DNA of 64,000 nucleotides, taken from positions 279,765,501 through 279,829,500 of the forward strand of contig OX465599.1 in assembly GCA_950022295.1 (NCBI GenBank). The letters run 5' to 3'. The translations under genes and the position numbers were made by a program. The DNA is from Bromus sterilis (Eukaryota; Streptophyta; Magnoliopsida; Poales; Poaceae). Within the stretch, counting starts at the first letter, position 1, and each line of letters starts with the position of its first letter. Under the pieces are notes generated by a model that saw only the letters and a program-made list of their open reading frames with translations, had not been told where the DNA came from and did no database searches. Shown piece by piece: positions 23,413 through 36,334 of the stretch.

Positions 23413-26400
23413 TGTAACAGCCCACATGTAATAAGTGCAATCACCATGTATTTATTTTTTTTCTCTGTTGGACTTGTAACTTGGCATGGTGGAAGTTTAC
23501 ATCTTTTCATGTGATGATTTAAATTGCCATTGAGAGTGGAGTCAGTTTGGATTGGTTTCTTTTGAATGCAAAGCGTTTCAAGAAGGGTGCTGTTGGATTT
23601 TTCCTTGCCACATGCTAACCTCACTTGACACCAAACTTGGCCTAGCCATTTCATTTCATATGGCAAGAGTTTTAAAACTCTCAAGGCATTTTTGCCACCA
23701 ACAAAAACAGTAACCCTAGTTCAAAGTGTTTTGAATTCAAAAACAGGGCCACATTTTTGTTGTTGCCAAAATTGGTCAAACCACTTTTGTAAAATCCAGA
23801 AAAATGCAAGGATTAGGAGTTTCAAACTCATGGAATTTTGAACCTTTTATTTTTCTCTCAAAAACTCCTCAAAGTCCTTTTCTATTTATTTTTAAATAGA
23901 AAATGGTACTGTTTTGCTTGTGGACATTTTTCACTGCATGCAAAGATGGTCAAACCAATTTTGGATGATCAACCATCTTTTTAGGGGATTTATAGAATAT
24001 TTGAAATATTTTTGCTTCTCCCCTATCTTTTCTTTTCTTTTTCTTTTGGGCTGCTGCCCAATTTTGTTTTTCTCCAGCAGTTTTCCCTTTCCCTTTTCTT
24101 TTTCCAGCCGAAGCCCAGCCCATTTCTCTCACAGGCCGCAACCCAGCTGGGGGCCTTTCCAGCGAAGGGGTAAGCGGGAGGCACCCCGACCGCCCGATCC
24201 AGATCCGAGGGAGGGGACAGGTCGCCTTTCCACCGTGGAGAGGTCCCCTCCCCTCTCCTCTCTCACACCGGCGAGCTTCGTCGACGTCGACGCCCTGCCA
24301 GCGTGGCGGGAGGCCGCCCCCCCCTTATAAGCAGCCCCTGGAGCCACATGAACCCCCTAGGGTTCCGTTTCCTCCGGAGTTTCCCCCTCGCCGCCACCGG
24401 GAGAGGTTTCCCTCTCCGTCCTGTTCCCGCTCTGCTCCGGCGAGGTCCCGATCAATTCACCGCCGTCCTGCCTCAGTGTTTAGCCCCCGTCGGATAGTAC
24501 GACCTCTAAGCCCTCCTGTATCCGTCCTTGCAGGTTTCGGACCGTGGGGTACTGGATTCGGGTCGTGCATCGGGGAGCTCCGCAGCGGATCTTCTTCCTC
24601 GACGACGGCGTCGCGTCGCCTTTCTTCTATGCACGCGAGCTCACCGTCAAGCATCCCTAGGTGAATCCCGAGTGTCCCTCCTCCTCGTCGTGTTCGCGTA
24701 GCCGTAGATAGCCGTAGCGGTGCGCTGCCGGCCGCCGTGTCACGGACCCCGGTTAGTCCGGTGATCACCGTGGCCCGGGTGGTGCCGAGGAGAACGTGTG
24801 CGCGTCCCGTGCCCGTCCAGAGCACGTCTTTTACCGCAAAAGAGTGATCTTTCGTGTTTTGCCCGCGAAATCGCACCCGTGACTGAAGCAATGCAGATGC
24901 AGTGGCGCCGCCGTCCACTTCAGTCGACCGTGGCGTCGCCGCAGTTGGTCCCGTGGGCAGCTGCGCTGTGCCAAGGTGTAGAGGGAGGTGCCAGGTCCCG
25001 GTTGGTCACCAGACCTTGGCCGGGGTCGCCGCGTAGCCGACGCTAGGTTCGCCGGAAGACGGGCGCGTGCGTCTGACTAACTGAAGCAGTTTCAGAGTTC
25101 GCCGCCGTGCTGTTTCGTTGAAGAGTCCGGCAAGCAGAGGAGGTTGCAGGTCGCCGTCGTGCGCGCAGCCGCGGAGGGATGTCCCACCTCAAGGCTGCTC
25201 CTCTTTGCTCGTGCAGAGATGGCCGGAGCGACACGGTAGCCTCGCCGGAATTGGTACGCGCGTCGGGTTCAGAGAGGCACTGCCTTTGCTTCAGTTCAGG
25301 TGACAGTGGAGGAACACATCACCTAGACCGCGTGCGGTATCTGTTCAGAATCGAATCACCAGCGCAGTGGTAGCGAGCGTGGAGACGAGCAGCAGGTCGC
25401 GGGTTCGAATCCCCTTCGGCGATTGAAAACCCCCCTTTTTTCTGCTTTTTGGAGTGACCGCGCGAACAACTGGGCTCGGCCCAATGCCTTAGCACGCAAG
25501 GGTGAGCAGCAGCAGTGGGCTGCGGACTGGATTCAGCCCAAGTGGGCTGGACCCTTTTTCTTTTTTTTTTCTTTTTTTTTTTTTAGTCTTTTCTTTTCTG
25601 TTTTAAATCAATTTGGATTTGAATTTTCAAATTCAAATCCGATTTTGCCCAAGTATTCAAACAGAGACATATTATATGTGTTTTTGGGGTATCTTGAGCT
25701 ACTGAACACAGTGGTGATGCTAGTTTTTGCATTTGACCCCTTCTAGTTTGAAGTTTGGTCATTTTTCAAATAAACCCCCCCTGTTGCTTTTATTCAATTT
25801 TGGAAATTGGTTCAACTTGCAAATTGCCCATATCATATATGATTTTTGGGTAGTTTTGCACAAGGAGTTGCATGGTGGTAAACTTTTCATCAACTGAACC
25901 TTTCCAAAATTCATGAGGTGCAATTTTGCACTCAGCCCCCTGAACTTCAGTTGAATTTGCAACTGCTTGTGCAAAATCAAATGGAGGCATATTATATATG
26001 TTTTTGGGGAACTTTTCTGCAAGGATTTCAGTAGTGATGTTTTCTTGTCGTGTTGAGCATTTTCTTTTAGACAAGGTGTGATCACCTGGTCCAGAAGCTC
26101 AGGTCTGTCTGTCTACAACATCTCAGCTTCAGTGCATCTGAGATGTTGTTCATCTGATCTTGTCAAGGCAGTCCCATGCCATCTTTTTCTTCAGGTCAGC
26201 CTTAACATATTGTCGTATGCTATGTGTCTGACCTTCAACAGTTGTTGCACCTTCTTAAGTGTCAATTTCACCGACACTACTCCGTCTCCGGAATCATTGT
26301 TTTTACCTTCATGTTATTTAAATTCCTGTAATGCTTTGTTGTTCATGTCATGCTATCATGCTACCTACACCTAAGTCAAGGCTCAGACCAAAGCCATTAC

Positions 26401-28293
26401 AATGTAAATAAATTGCATATGAAAGTGATGACTTGTCATCATCACCTTCATTTAAACTTGACTAGACAGGGTCATACCATGTAAATAAATCCTGATCATG
26501 CCATCCTTGCTTGAGTTGCATCAGTTGCTTACTTGTGTGCCTTTCCTTGCCGGTACCTTACGTTAGCACCTGAGACCGCCGAGGAGACTTACGTGGAGCT
26601 GTCCGACACCGAGCCCGAGGGTACCGGGGGTGCTGCTTCGACTACCTTACCAGGCAAGGGGGAGATCTGTGTCATTACTTTATAACTTTCTGCTCATGCC
26701 TAACTGTAGATCTAGAACGTTATTGCTTGATCCTACCTACATTATATGCCATGTTTAAACCCATACAGCCATGATCCCCACATCCCAGCAAACCCTTATT
26801 CTGCTAAGTTACCGCTGCTCAGCCATTGCTTAGTATGGATAGAAAACTTGCTGCTTACCTTAAATGTTTATGGTTGGGATATCATGTTATAAAAGAAGTT
26901 GGTTGATATTTATTATTGTTAAATGATGTTAATTTATATTCGACGAAAGATGGAAGGCTGGACTATTCCCGTCTGGTGCCTTGTTCCATTTGAGTCACCT
27001 AAGACCCGAGTTCCGGGTATTGTGTTTCTTGACGAGCGTGCCTAATCGTGTGTGGGGTTTTATGGGCCCCCCTTGTCTTACCTACCTAGCTTCGTACATT
27101 CTAGTGGTGGCCCGAGCTGTTTTACATTTGCAATGTGTGTGTGCTGGTTGGATCCCCAGTTGTTTCCAAACCAAACCAGGGCCAGGAGGACATAGTTTCT
27201 TGGCTGGCCCACTTTGTCCGGCTGAGGACCCGGTCTCATAAGAGAACTAACCGGTTATCCAAACCTGCGACAGACGGTAGAGACCGATTCGAGAGCGTGG
27301 CCAGCTTTTGAGTTGGGTGTCGACTCACCGGGGGCCACCCGGATTTGTGCGTTGTTAGTTAGAGGGACTCTGACGTTCCGGAGTTCCAGGCGCTTACCTA
27401 GCCAAGTGGAAACCGGACGTACATGCGACGTCTATAATGGACAGTTGGTACATCCCTGCAGGGTAAATCTTTTCGAAAAGCCGTGTCTGCGGTTATGGAC
27501 TACTTGAGACCTACTCCTTGTTCATAGAATAACATCAATGAAATTCATGCTATAAAATTTGACAAACCGTGTGCGTACCTTGGTTGTCTTTCTTCGTCCA
27601 GGGGGACCGAGAGGGAAACGAGGTTGTGTTATGTTTGCGTAAGTAGGTGGATAGCTGACTTACGACACGTTGTCTCCGTGAATCCTTGGATCTCATCTTT
27701 ATTCTGATAGATCGTGTAGCCACCATATATGCTAGTGCGGCTGCAAACTGTCTATTCCTTTACCTTACCTGTAGCGTTAGTTATTCCGTAATGATATGTT
27801 CTCACCCCCGTTTACTTTTCCGCTTTTACCGCTTTGCCTGATCGGCCGCTGCAGTGGACTACTACCTCGACCCCAGCACTGGACGATACTTCGTGGAGGT
27901 GCCCCCAGAGGATGACGACGAGTACGACTACTCCGACCAGTAGGATCCTTAGTTGGGCTCAGACGTTCCCGTGGGTGGATTTATGTGTAGCCCTCTCTAG
28001 GGCAATTTGTATCTTGACAGTACTCGGTCCGACTTGCTTCCGCTTGATGTATTGATGTTATATATTCATGAGAATGTGATGTATTTTGGACAGTGGCGTT
28101 GTATGCCCTGCCCTATTATCTCTATATATGTATTTCCCCTTTTCTTGTAGAGCTGTGTTTTTATACCTGTTGTCGAGAATCCGGCAGCGACACGAGTGCG
28201 AGTGTCGTGCGCCGGTGGCGTTTGATGCGCTTCTAACTCCGACCGGACGCGAAAGCGACTAGTTAGAGTTAGTACCGCATCAGGGGCCTTACA
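23413..28293 (+). repeat. 3' LTR of X copy 2 (4881 bp)
   Basis: Same ends and content as 3433-8311, preceded by polypurine tract GGTGGGGGAGAGC (23400-23412). It carries second copies of the TATA-like box (about 24323-24330), tRNA-like unit (25354-25424), mini reading frames and the palindrome cluster (27454-27498, with CCGTGTCTGCGG). It ends TTACA at 28293 and joins element A sequence (TTTGA...). Confidence 0.95.
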
Positions 28294-29842
28294 TTTGAGT
28301 ACCTTGTAAAGTGTGAAAGATCTTCTATACCCTCTTGTAAATTAGAGTGTTTCCCTTAAGTGAGGAAAAGATCCCAAAGTGGACAAAATAAAAGATCCCA
28401 AAGAGGAAAAATGAGAGTTAAATAGAAAGAGACATTGAGGTCACAAAAAATACAAAAAAAATAGAAAAGGGAGAAAAATAAATAAAAAGAGAGAAAGGGG
28501 CAACGCTACTATCATTTTGAAAGATCCACACTAGTACTCCCTCTTATCCTTGTACTCCATATAGATGATCATGCATATAGCTATGTGGGGACCTTCACAC
28601 TATAGAACTTGGCTTGCATATTCCAAGGATGAGCCTCCTCAAAAGATCACTAGGTCTTCATGAGCGAGCAAGTTAGATGCACCCCCACTAGTTCCATTGG
28701 AGAGCTTTTCAGCTCATATGTGCATCCGTTGCATGGCAATCCCTACTCCTCACATCATATCTATCATTTGGCATTCTCGCATATGATTGTCCTCATTGAT
28801 GTGAGCCTTTCTCACCTTTTTGACTTCCTCCTCCACCATATTCTCTCTTTGCCATCCTAAGTGTCAACTCTCGTGCTTACGCTCATCCATGGCATGAGTG
28901 CTCAAAATATCGAAAAGGAGTGGATCAAATTGACTTGTACCTGGCTAGTGGTCTGGGGGACGAGTCAAGATAAGATTCCAAAGAAGACCACACTTGCATG
29001 CTCTGTGATACCAGCGAGGAGGAAACTATGGAGCACCTGTTTTTTCAATGCCCTTTTAGTAGGGATTGTTGGACTGAGCTGGGGGTTTCCTGGATGACCA
29101 CTGGTGGTCGACTGGAGTGGTTGCATGCTGCAAAAGCCCTTTGGTCCAGGGCCTTTTCATGGAGGTGTTCATCGTGTCCTCCTGGAGTCTTTGGAAGGTG
29201 AGGAATGAAACTTACTTTAGAGGCCTGCGGCCCTTGGTTAGATCCTGGAAACAAAGATTTGAGAAGGATTTCGACATGCTTAGACATAGATCTAAGGAGG
29301 GGGCGGGGCCCCTGATATCCGCCATACTAAACTCTCTTTTGTGACCGTTTCCTTTTTATTCTTCACTCCTCCCCTCTCCCCCCACTATACATCTGACTTC
29401 TCTTCCCCTCCTCCCCCCGTGTAAATCTGACCCTCCCCTCCCCCCTCATGTAAATCCTGGGTGTTTTGACATTCTAATATAGAAGGCAGTGGGGGGTTCT
29501 CCTCACTGTCATAAACGATTCAAAAAAAAGTGTGAAACTTTAGTAGATTGAGTTCTCAACTAAAAATACTTTTTTTCTCGTATTCCCTATCCCCCTTCTT
29601 GCACGCAAACACCGTTTGGAGACATTCGAGTCACGGACAGCGAGAGCTCTTGCACCTAATGTTCTTTCGTTGCTTGTTTTAATGCTAATATAGACTCTTG
29701 CATGTTATGACTTGAATTGAATTACATACCTTGATTACTTACTTTTGAAAGTCTTTATATGGTCGCTAGCATGTCACCACAGAAATTATGCCTATTATCA
29801 TTTACCTACTTGAGGACAAGCAGGAATTAAGCTTGGGGATGT
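28294..29842 (+). mobile_element. 3' interior of plus-strand LTR element A
   Basis: Non-coding, A-rich 3' interior ending in the tract AAGCTTGGGGATGT directly before LTR 29843. It has no gene except a LINE tail at 28951-29529. Sequence on both sides of the LINE joins into one stretch (CTGGCTAGTG / TGTGAAACTTTAG). The rest of this element lies left of the X array, outside the window. Confidence 0.75.
28951..29529 (+). mobile_element. 5'-truncated LINE fragment with zinc-binding RT tail
   Basis: The stretch near 28995-29060 encodes CMLCDTSEEETMEHLFFQCP, a C-x2-C...H-x4-C pattern typical of the zinc-binding domain at the C-terminus of plant non-LTR reverse transcriptases (zf-RVT family). After one frame change the C-terminal tail (SSWSLWKVRNETYF near 29176) continues to a TGA at 29342-29344. 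A C/T-rich 3' tail and an A8 run (29522-29529) end the copy. Flanking AGTG may be a short target duplication. The copy is dead on arrival: only the last part of ORF2 is present. Confidence 0.8.
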
Positions 29843-31486
29843 TGATACGTCTCAAACTTATCGATAATTTCTGCTCGCTCCATGCATGTTTTGTGTGATA
29901 TTGCTATGATCTAGATACAATTTCATACACTTTTGATCATATTTGGACTAACCTACTAACTCAGTGCACCGTAGTGCCAGTTCCTGTTTTCTGCTGTTTT
30001 TCTATTTCAGTTTTTCCCATACAAAAATGCTCCAAAAATCCTGGAAAAATCAGATAAAAAATTAGCGTGTCGGAAGACTCCAGAATCCCGAATGAGGGCC
30101 ATGGGGCCACCACCAGGCACCCAGGAGGCCACCTGACACGGCTAGGGGCCTGGCCGTGGCAGGGGGCGCCTGGGCCCCTGGTGGCCCCCCTGGCTGCCCC
30201 CCTTCGCCTATTTATTCTCCGTCACGGGAAAACTCCGAGGACAGAACCCTATTTCACAAATTCTCCTCTGTTCCACCGCCGCCGCGCTTCCAATATCGGG
30301 AGAACCGTCAGGACCCTTCCTGGCACCTTGCCGGAGGGAGGATCGACCTCCGGAAGCTTATCCTCCACCATGGACGCTTCCCGGATGTGCCGTGAGTAGT
30401 CTACCTTGGACCATGGGTCCGTGATCAGTAGCTATGTGATGTTCTCCTCCCCTCTTTGTTCTTCATGGTTTAGACCTCGTGAGCTGCCCTACATGATCGA
30501 GGCACATATGTAATTCTTTCTGCTTTTGCTATGTTGAGTTTGAAGGGATCTGATGGATTATGAGATTATGTTCAGATTGTGATAGAGTAATATAATTGGT
30601 TCTTATCTTTTGTATTTTTGTTCTGAAGTAATTCTTGCATGTTCTCCGTTGCTATTTATTGCTTTGGCCAAGTGGTAGGTAGTAACTCCAAGAGGGAACG
30701 TTATGCTCGATTGGTGGTACATGCCCCCTGATGACACACTTGAGCGACAGAAACATGAGTCTAGGGGATGTGTTTTGGCCACAAGGGGGAAAACAACGGT
30801 GCTTGTAACCGCGGTTACAAGGATTGTTTACTTTACGCAAAGTTCTTCTTAATGCAGTTGTCTGTTGTTTTGGGTTTACACTTTGGGTGGGGCTCGCAAC
30901 TTAATACCAGCGAGATGTTCTGGATAGATATCTCAAGGTGGATGATTAGTAGTAGATGCAGATGGATTTCGGTCTACTTATCTTGGCGTACTGCCCATGC
31001 TTTTGAGCCTCTTCCTTTATTTTGTAGCATAGTTAGCATTATGGTGCATTTTTAATCCTGTAAATTGCCCTTCTGTAATTTTTTACCTCGCATAGCAATA
31101 TTCTCCTCTTTTGGGAGAGAGACATCACTAGTGAACATCACGGGACCCCGGTCCATGTTCTCATCACTATTTACACGCTCATTTACTTTCTTGCTTTTTA
31201 CTTTCAGTTGCTATCATTATCATTATCCTGTGTCTTTGATCCTTTGTAAACAACAAGACCGGAGAGATTGACAACCTCTCTGAACTTCGTTGGGAGCAAA
31301 GTTAATGGTGTTGTGTGCAGGTCCGCGTCAGGTGCGCAGCTGACACCTACTTATCATCGTCGGAGTCCTACTGGTCGATACTCAACCTCGGTATATTCAC
31401 CGAGGGAAACTTGCTGCTACGTTGCATCTTACCTTCCACTTGGGGTAACCAACGAAGGGTGAGAAGCAATCATCTCTCGCGTATCA
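29843..31486 (+). repeat. 3' LTR of element A (1644 bp)
   Basis: TGATACGTCTC...CGCGTATCA with TGATACG/CGTATCA inverted ends, preceded by AAGCTTGGGGATG. The right flank GTGCC (31487-31491) is the candidate target duplication. The uninterrupted partner LTR of C reads through this point at 40258 (GGGTGCCTACC), which shows A is inserted into the left LTR of C. It contains GC-rich sequence (30090-30400) and ordinary LTR sequence, with no gene. Confidence 0.85.
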
Positions 31487-32278
31487 GTGCCTACCATCAA
31501 GTGAAACCAGGAGGAATCACCCTCGATGGTACACTTGAAGAGGTTCAATCGAGACATCTGCGGGATGAACTAAAGAGGAGTATCCTCGTATCATCCCGTT
31601 GATGCTACACTACCGAGCCGACAACGAGAGTGAAATACGAGTCCATCCACTCGTAAGTCAAACTTTAAGAGACTCAGAGAGTCTCACCGTTGTAGGTTCC
31701 CTTGGGCGTCTGATTTGTACCGTACCTGTTGCAGTTATAATAATTTATACACGCGATCACTCCCCAGAGCGATCACTGCCCTCTATCTAATCCTAGTTGA
31801 CTAACATGGCGTAGGGCTAACTGCTGGATATTATATATATTTATACGGCAACATAGGACAAGGAAAGGTACATCAAGGGGCGACAATGACCGGCTATGCA
31901 ATTAAATAGGTAAGAAACGTAGCAGCATCAGTAACAATGCCTAGTGCAAGAAATGTACGGAAAAGATAGGCGATATCTGGGGAAAGAGAATGGCTCTGCT
32001 TGCCTGGAAGCTCGACAGTAGGGGTACGGTCGTCGACGAAGTAGTCGTACTCGGTGGTGCCATCGGCGGCATCAATGGGGTCTACCAGAGAATAAGGGAG
32101 GAGAAACAGTAAATACACATAAATAATATCAATAAAAATGTATGACATAGAAGATACAAAGCAACGGGGCTCTAACGCAATGTTCAGTGATTTTCCCGGA
32201 GCAGGAATTTATCCGGGGATGACTCATCGGTACCGGTTGATTACGGGAAAGATGATCCGTAGGGGGAAGGTTCCATGT

Positions 32279-33795
32279 TGATGACCCTCAACTGTAGGGG
32301 ATCTTTTGTAGCGTTTTTGATAAATAAGAGTGTCGAACCCAACGAGGAGCAGAAGGTATTGGTAAGTGACTTTGGCAAAGAAATAACTGCAGGAACCGAA
32401 AGATAACTTTTTAGGGGTTTTCGGTATAAGCAACAAGAAGGTAAAAGCGAACAAAGTAAAAGGCACCGAGGAGTAAAAAGTGATTCGATCCTTTTGAGCA
32501 AAGGATAATCCTGGCAACTGAACTTAATAAGGCTAAAAGTGTTCTTGAGGACACACGGGAGAAATAGTCACGTGCTTTCGCTATAATCCGTATCGGTGAT
32601 ATGTGATGTGTTGATAAGTGTTGAGTGGGTGGATCTATGCTAGCACACCTTATAGACTAAGATAAGGGAACTCTTATGATTAAACATCTTGCAACCATCC
32701 GAAAATATAAGATAGTAATTAAGGCAAAAGCCTAACCATAGCAATACGATCGATGATCCATTGTTCCCTTGTGCAAAAGCGTGCAAACCGGGGTTCAAGG
32801 TTCTGTCACTTCGGCAACCCACCGTAAGCATTATTTATACACAATGCATTCCCCTAGGTCCTTAATAAGGCGAAGTGTTGAGTGTTCGACTCACACAACA
32901 CCACTAGGAAAATAAAAACACAATTTAAATATCAAACAACACATATTACTTCAACATCATATGACTACTAGCAACTAGACTTCTCCCATGTCCTCAAGAA
33001 CTAAAGTAACTACTCACAAGACATAAAAGAGATCATGATCAGAGGGGATAAATAGATGATAAACAATATGGACACAATGATATTTCTCAAACAAAACTCA
33101 ATAGCATTCATCACACGGTAGTAATCAACACCAATAGAGTAGAGAGGATAGATAGTACGGATTACAACACAAGTTAAACTTGTGAGGTGAGATGGGATGA
33201 AGATGGAGATGGTGCTGATGTTGGGGATGATGTTGATGATGATCTCGATGATGCCCGTGACGATGGTGATGACGATGGCAATGATCTCCTCTTCCGGGAG
33301 GTGTTCTCCTCGGTGGAATCTGCCCGCCGGAGATGTCTTTTCTCCTCTATTGGTTTCCGCCACGGAGCGGCAGCGGAACTCGCGAAACTCCTCATTTTTA
33401 GAGTTTTTGGATAACGAGTGATATATAGAACAGAGGGGGGGGGCGGGAGTGGCCCCAGGTGTCCAGGAACCCTCCCGGCGCACCCCAGGTGACGGTCGCG
33501 CTAGGTTGCCGCCTGGGCACCCTGTGGCCCCCCTATGGCCCCTCTTTTGCGTGTCCTCCTCATCCTTCTGGAAAATAGCCTCCGTCGATTTTTCAGGTAA
33601 TTTGGAGGTCTTCTGCTTCAGCAACTCAGCGTCCACTTTTTACCGTTGAATCATGTGTGTGCTGCTTCGGCATCGGAAAGTTGCAAACTATGTAAAACAA
33701 GCCAAAACAACATAGGAATAACATCATATTATGAAATATATCAATGAATAGGAAATAATTACTATATAAAATAGTGATGCATTTTGGACATATCA
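32279..33795 (-). repeat. Solo LTR of family B (1517 bp) with target duplication CATGT
   Basis: TGATGACCC...GGACATATCA, flanked by CATGT (32274-32278 and 33796-33800). The partner LTR of C shows the empty site (TTCCATGTCTG near 41047-41056). It is the same family as 53637-58356. A GAT-rich stretch (33187-33290) and a GC-rich stretch (33430-33550) are normal parts of this LTR. The interior was lost by LTR-LTR recombination. Confidence 0.92.
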
Positions 33796-35172
33796 CATGT
33801 CTGAAGTGTTAGAGACATCTGAAAGACATGTGGATAGTGTATCCGTGCTCGCAGATCCATTCCGAATAACTTTCGTATACAAATCATTTCCATCCGGAAA
33901 GTTTACTGGCTCCGGTCGTCTGATAGACAAATGAACCGAAGGGGAAATGTTCCATGTTGGGTAGGTTAGAGGGGTGATGTGGGTATACGGGTAGCGTATT
34001 CGGATTCGTTGGATTTTTCTGATCAACTTTGATATATAAAGTATTTTCATGTGACTTACGGTTTAAAAGATATTGAATTTCAAAGTTTTATTCAATTTAA
34101 AATATTTTTTGAATTTATTTAATTGTTTAATAAACATTATCCAAAGTAGTATATTTGACCAGTCAAACTGATAGTGGGGTCCCACATGTCATACACTGGA
34201 CATTTATAAATCAGTTTATTTATTCTAAATTAGAAGTGGGACCTAGCTGTCATTCCCAGATATTTTTAACTAAATTCATTTTTATTAACTAAATGGCTGG
34301 GGCCCATGTGTCATAGAGATATTTTAATTCAACAGTTTTCTACTGACTAAGTTATAAATAAATTGGGGGGGCATCTATTAGTCTCAGTGGGGGGGGTTAC
34401 TCTTAATCAGGTACTTAGGCTAATTAAGCATGGGAGGGCCCCACATGCCAGTGGGTCATCCCCACTGGTTTAAGTCTTAAGTCGTGCGCGCCCACGTCGG
34501 CGACCAGGGGCACGACGGCCATGGCCGGGAGGTGCTCCGGCGAGGGGGCCATGAAGGGGGTGTGTCGAGGCGCGGGGGTGGTCACGCGCACGTGCACGTG
34601 CACGCGCACGCCGGGGCGCAGCAGCACGGCGGTAGCAGCAGCGACCGGTCACGGGACAGGTGACGGCGACCAGGGCCGGCAGCAGCAGTGGGGGGGGGGC
34701 GAACGGCGTCGCGAGGGCGTGGTGGGGGTGTGGCCAGCGTGTGTACAGGGCGCGCACCAGGGATCCCAGGGCGACCAGAGGTATAGGGGTGCGGGCTACG
34801 ACCATGGCGGTCACGACGAGCCCGATGCTTGCGACGTCGACGGTGGAGATGATACGATGGTGATTCAGCGAGGGGAAGGAGGGGAATCGACGTGGAGCTC
34901 ACAGCGGTTCCGAGGAGAAGCTCGAGGGGGCTGGGGACGCAGCGACAATGGCGGATTGGCGGACGTGGTGCGGCGGCCGGCGGCGAAGGGTGCGGCCGAT
35001 TCTGGCGATGCATAGGCTAGCGGATCGAGGCAGTGTACGCAGGTGCGAAGTCGAGGCCCACGGGGACATTGGACATGCTCACGGCCGACGAGATGGCCCG
35101 TGGCCACGGCCATGCGCGACGGGCGGCGACGGCCGCGCCTGGCTTGCTCGGGGAGGGGCAGCAGAGAGGGAG

Positions 35173-36334
35173 TGAAAGCTCAAGAATGATCAGAGGGGGA
35201 GGGGGTGAATGATAACTTCTAAAAATTCTAAGGAACTTAGAAGGAACTCATGCAAACAGCGAAGGACTAAAGACATCTCGAAGGAAATACAGTATTGACA
35301 CGACGATGTTTGGTAAACCAGTTCACACTCTGCAAAGTGCTACGTCTGGTTGGAGGGACTGGTGATTGAACACCTGGAGCAAAACTCTCTCTGTCCTATT
35401 CTCCACTGCAACAAACTCCTCGAGCTTGTCCAGTTTTCACTCGTGGTAGATGATTCAGGACATCTCCGAGACCTTTACAAACTTCCTTCAGCAGCAATAA
35501 TTTCTCTTCGACTGCTTGACACGCGACACCTAACCGTCTAGGAGACTTGCAGTTCTCCAAGATAAAAAGATCGGCTAATCTCGACCTAAGTCTCTATGAA
35601 TTGCTCAACTCGGTTCGGACTTGGGTTTTGGTTTTCTCTCGATGGATCTCTCTTGGGATGATCACAGTACTTCTGCCTTAGAATCTTCAGTGGAGCAGCC
35701 GACCCGATATGGCGGGTAGGTGCGGGGTATTTATAGTTGGCGATCCCAATGGGTAAAATGACTGAAGTGACCCGATGCAACCGCTTGACGCGTGTCCACA
35801 ACGGTCGGATTCCAATCACTATGCAACTTTACTTGAGGAACAAGTAAGCTGACTTACCGAACGAGTTCTCTCTCGAAGGCACGAAGTGCGATGACTTTGC
35901 CTTCGAGCTATTCACTCGACTCAGTAAGATTTCTCTCGGTAGGCTTTCGTTGGTTTAGGTTGAGCTGAGCAATTCACTTCGACAAAGATCTCAACTAGCA
36001 AACCCCTCTTGATAGTACGTTTTTTCCTACAACTCAAGAAAATGAAGAGAAACTAGTAAAAAGACTAAGTCTTCGACCAGCTTCAGCTTTCTCCTCGTTG
36101 CGCTTTTACTCGAGAGAGTCTTCTTCTTCAACGACATTTTTAGGGGTCGTCTTCCTTCAAAGGTTTCGGTAGTTGACTGCAGCTTTGCTGCAGTGAGTTG
36201 TCCTTCGACCTTCTCCTTGCAAACTCCATTCTTTCGGAACCTAAGTATCTGTTTATACTCGAAAACAATATTAGTTCCACTTCTGCTTTGTCCAACAATC
36301 TTCAAAACCTTCGGGGTAAAAACTTGCTCTTACA
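35173..36334 (-). repeat. Solo LTR E (1162 bp) with target duplication GGGAG
   Basis: TGAAAGCTC...CTCTTACA is flanked by GGGAG (35168-35172 and 36335-36339). The partner LTR of C is uninterrupted here (GAGAGGGAGGGAGGAC near 42365-42380). Read on the minus strand it starts TGTAAGAGC and ends near CCCCCTCTGATCATTC..TTTCA, which resembles copia LTR ends (inference). No coding sequence. Confidence 0.82.

Larger units (their letters stand above)
1..28293 (+). mobile_element. Tandem Ty3/gypsy array X (interior-LTR-interior-LTR)
   Basis: Two interiors of one chromovirus-like gypsy family share a middle LTR. The first interior (1-3432, 5' part outside the window) runs into LTR 3433-8311. That LTR is followed directly by a primer-binding site and a second gag-pol, which ends in another LTR at 23413-28293. 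There is no target duplication or foreign base between the middle LTR and the second interior, as expected for unequal LTR-LTR recombination between copies. By eye the two LTRs differ at about a dozen sites in 4.9 kb, and the two pol regions at a similar low rate, so the array is young. A copia element (9504-19489) interrupts the second interior. The array ends at TTACA (28293) inside element A; its left end is not visible. Confidence 0.92.

Noticed and set aside
33187..33414. Asp-rich frame in a GAT-rich stretch
   Set aside because: Part of LTR B; the corresponding stretch at 57770-57860 does not keep the same frame, so it is simple-sequence bias.
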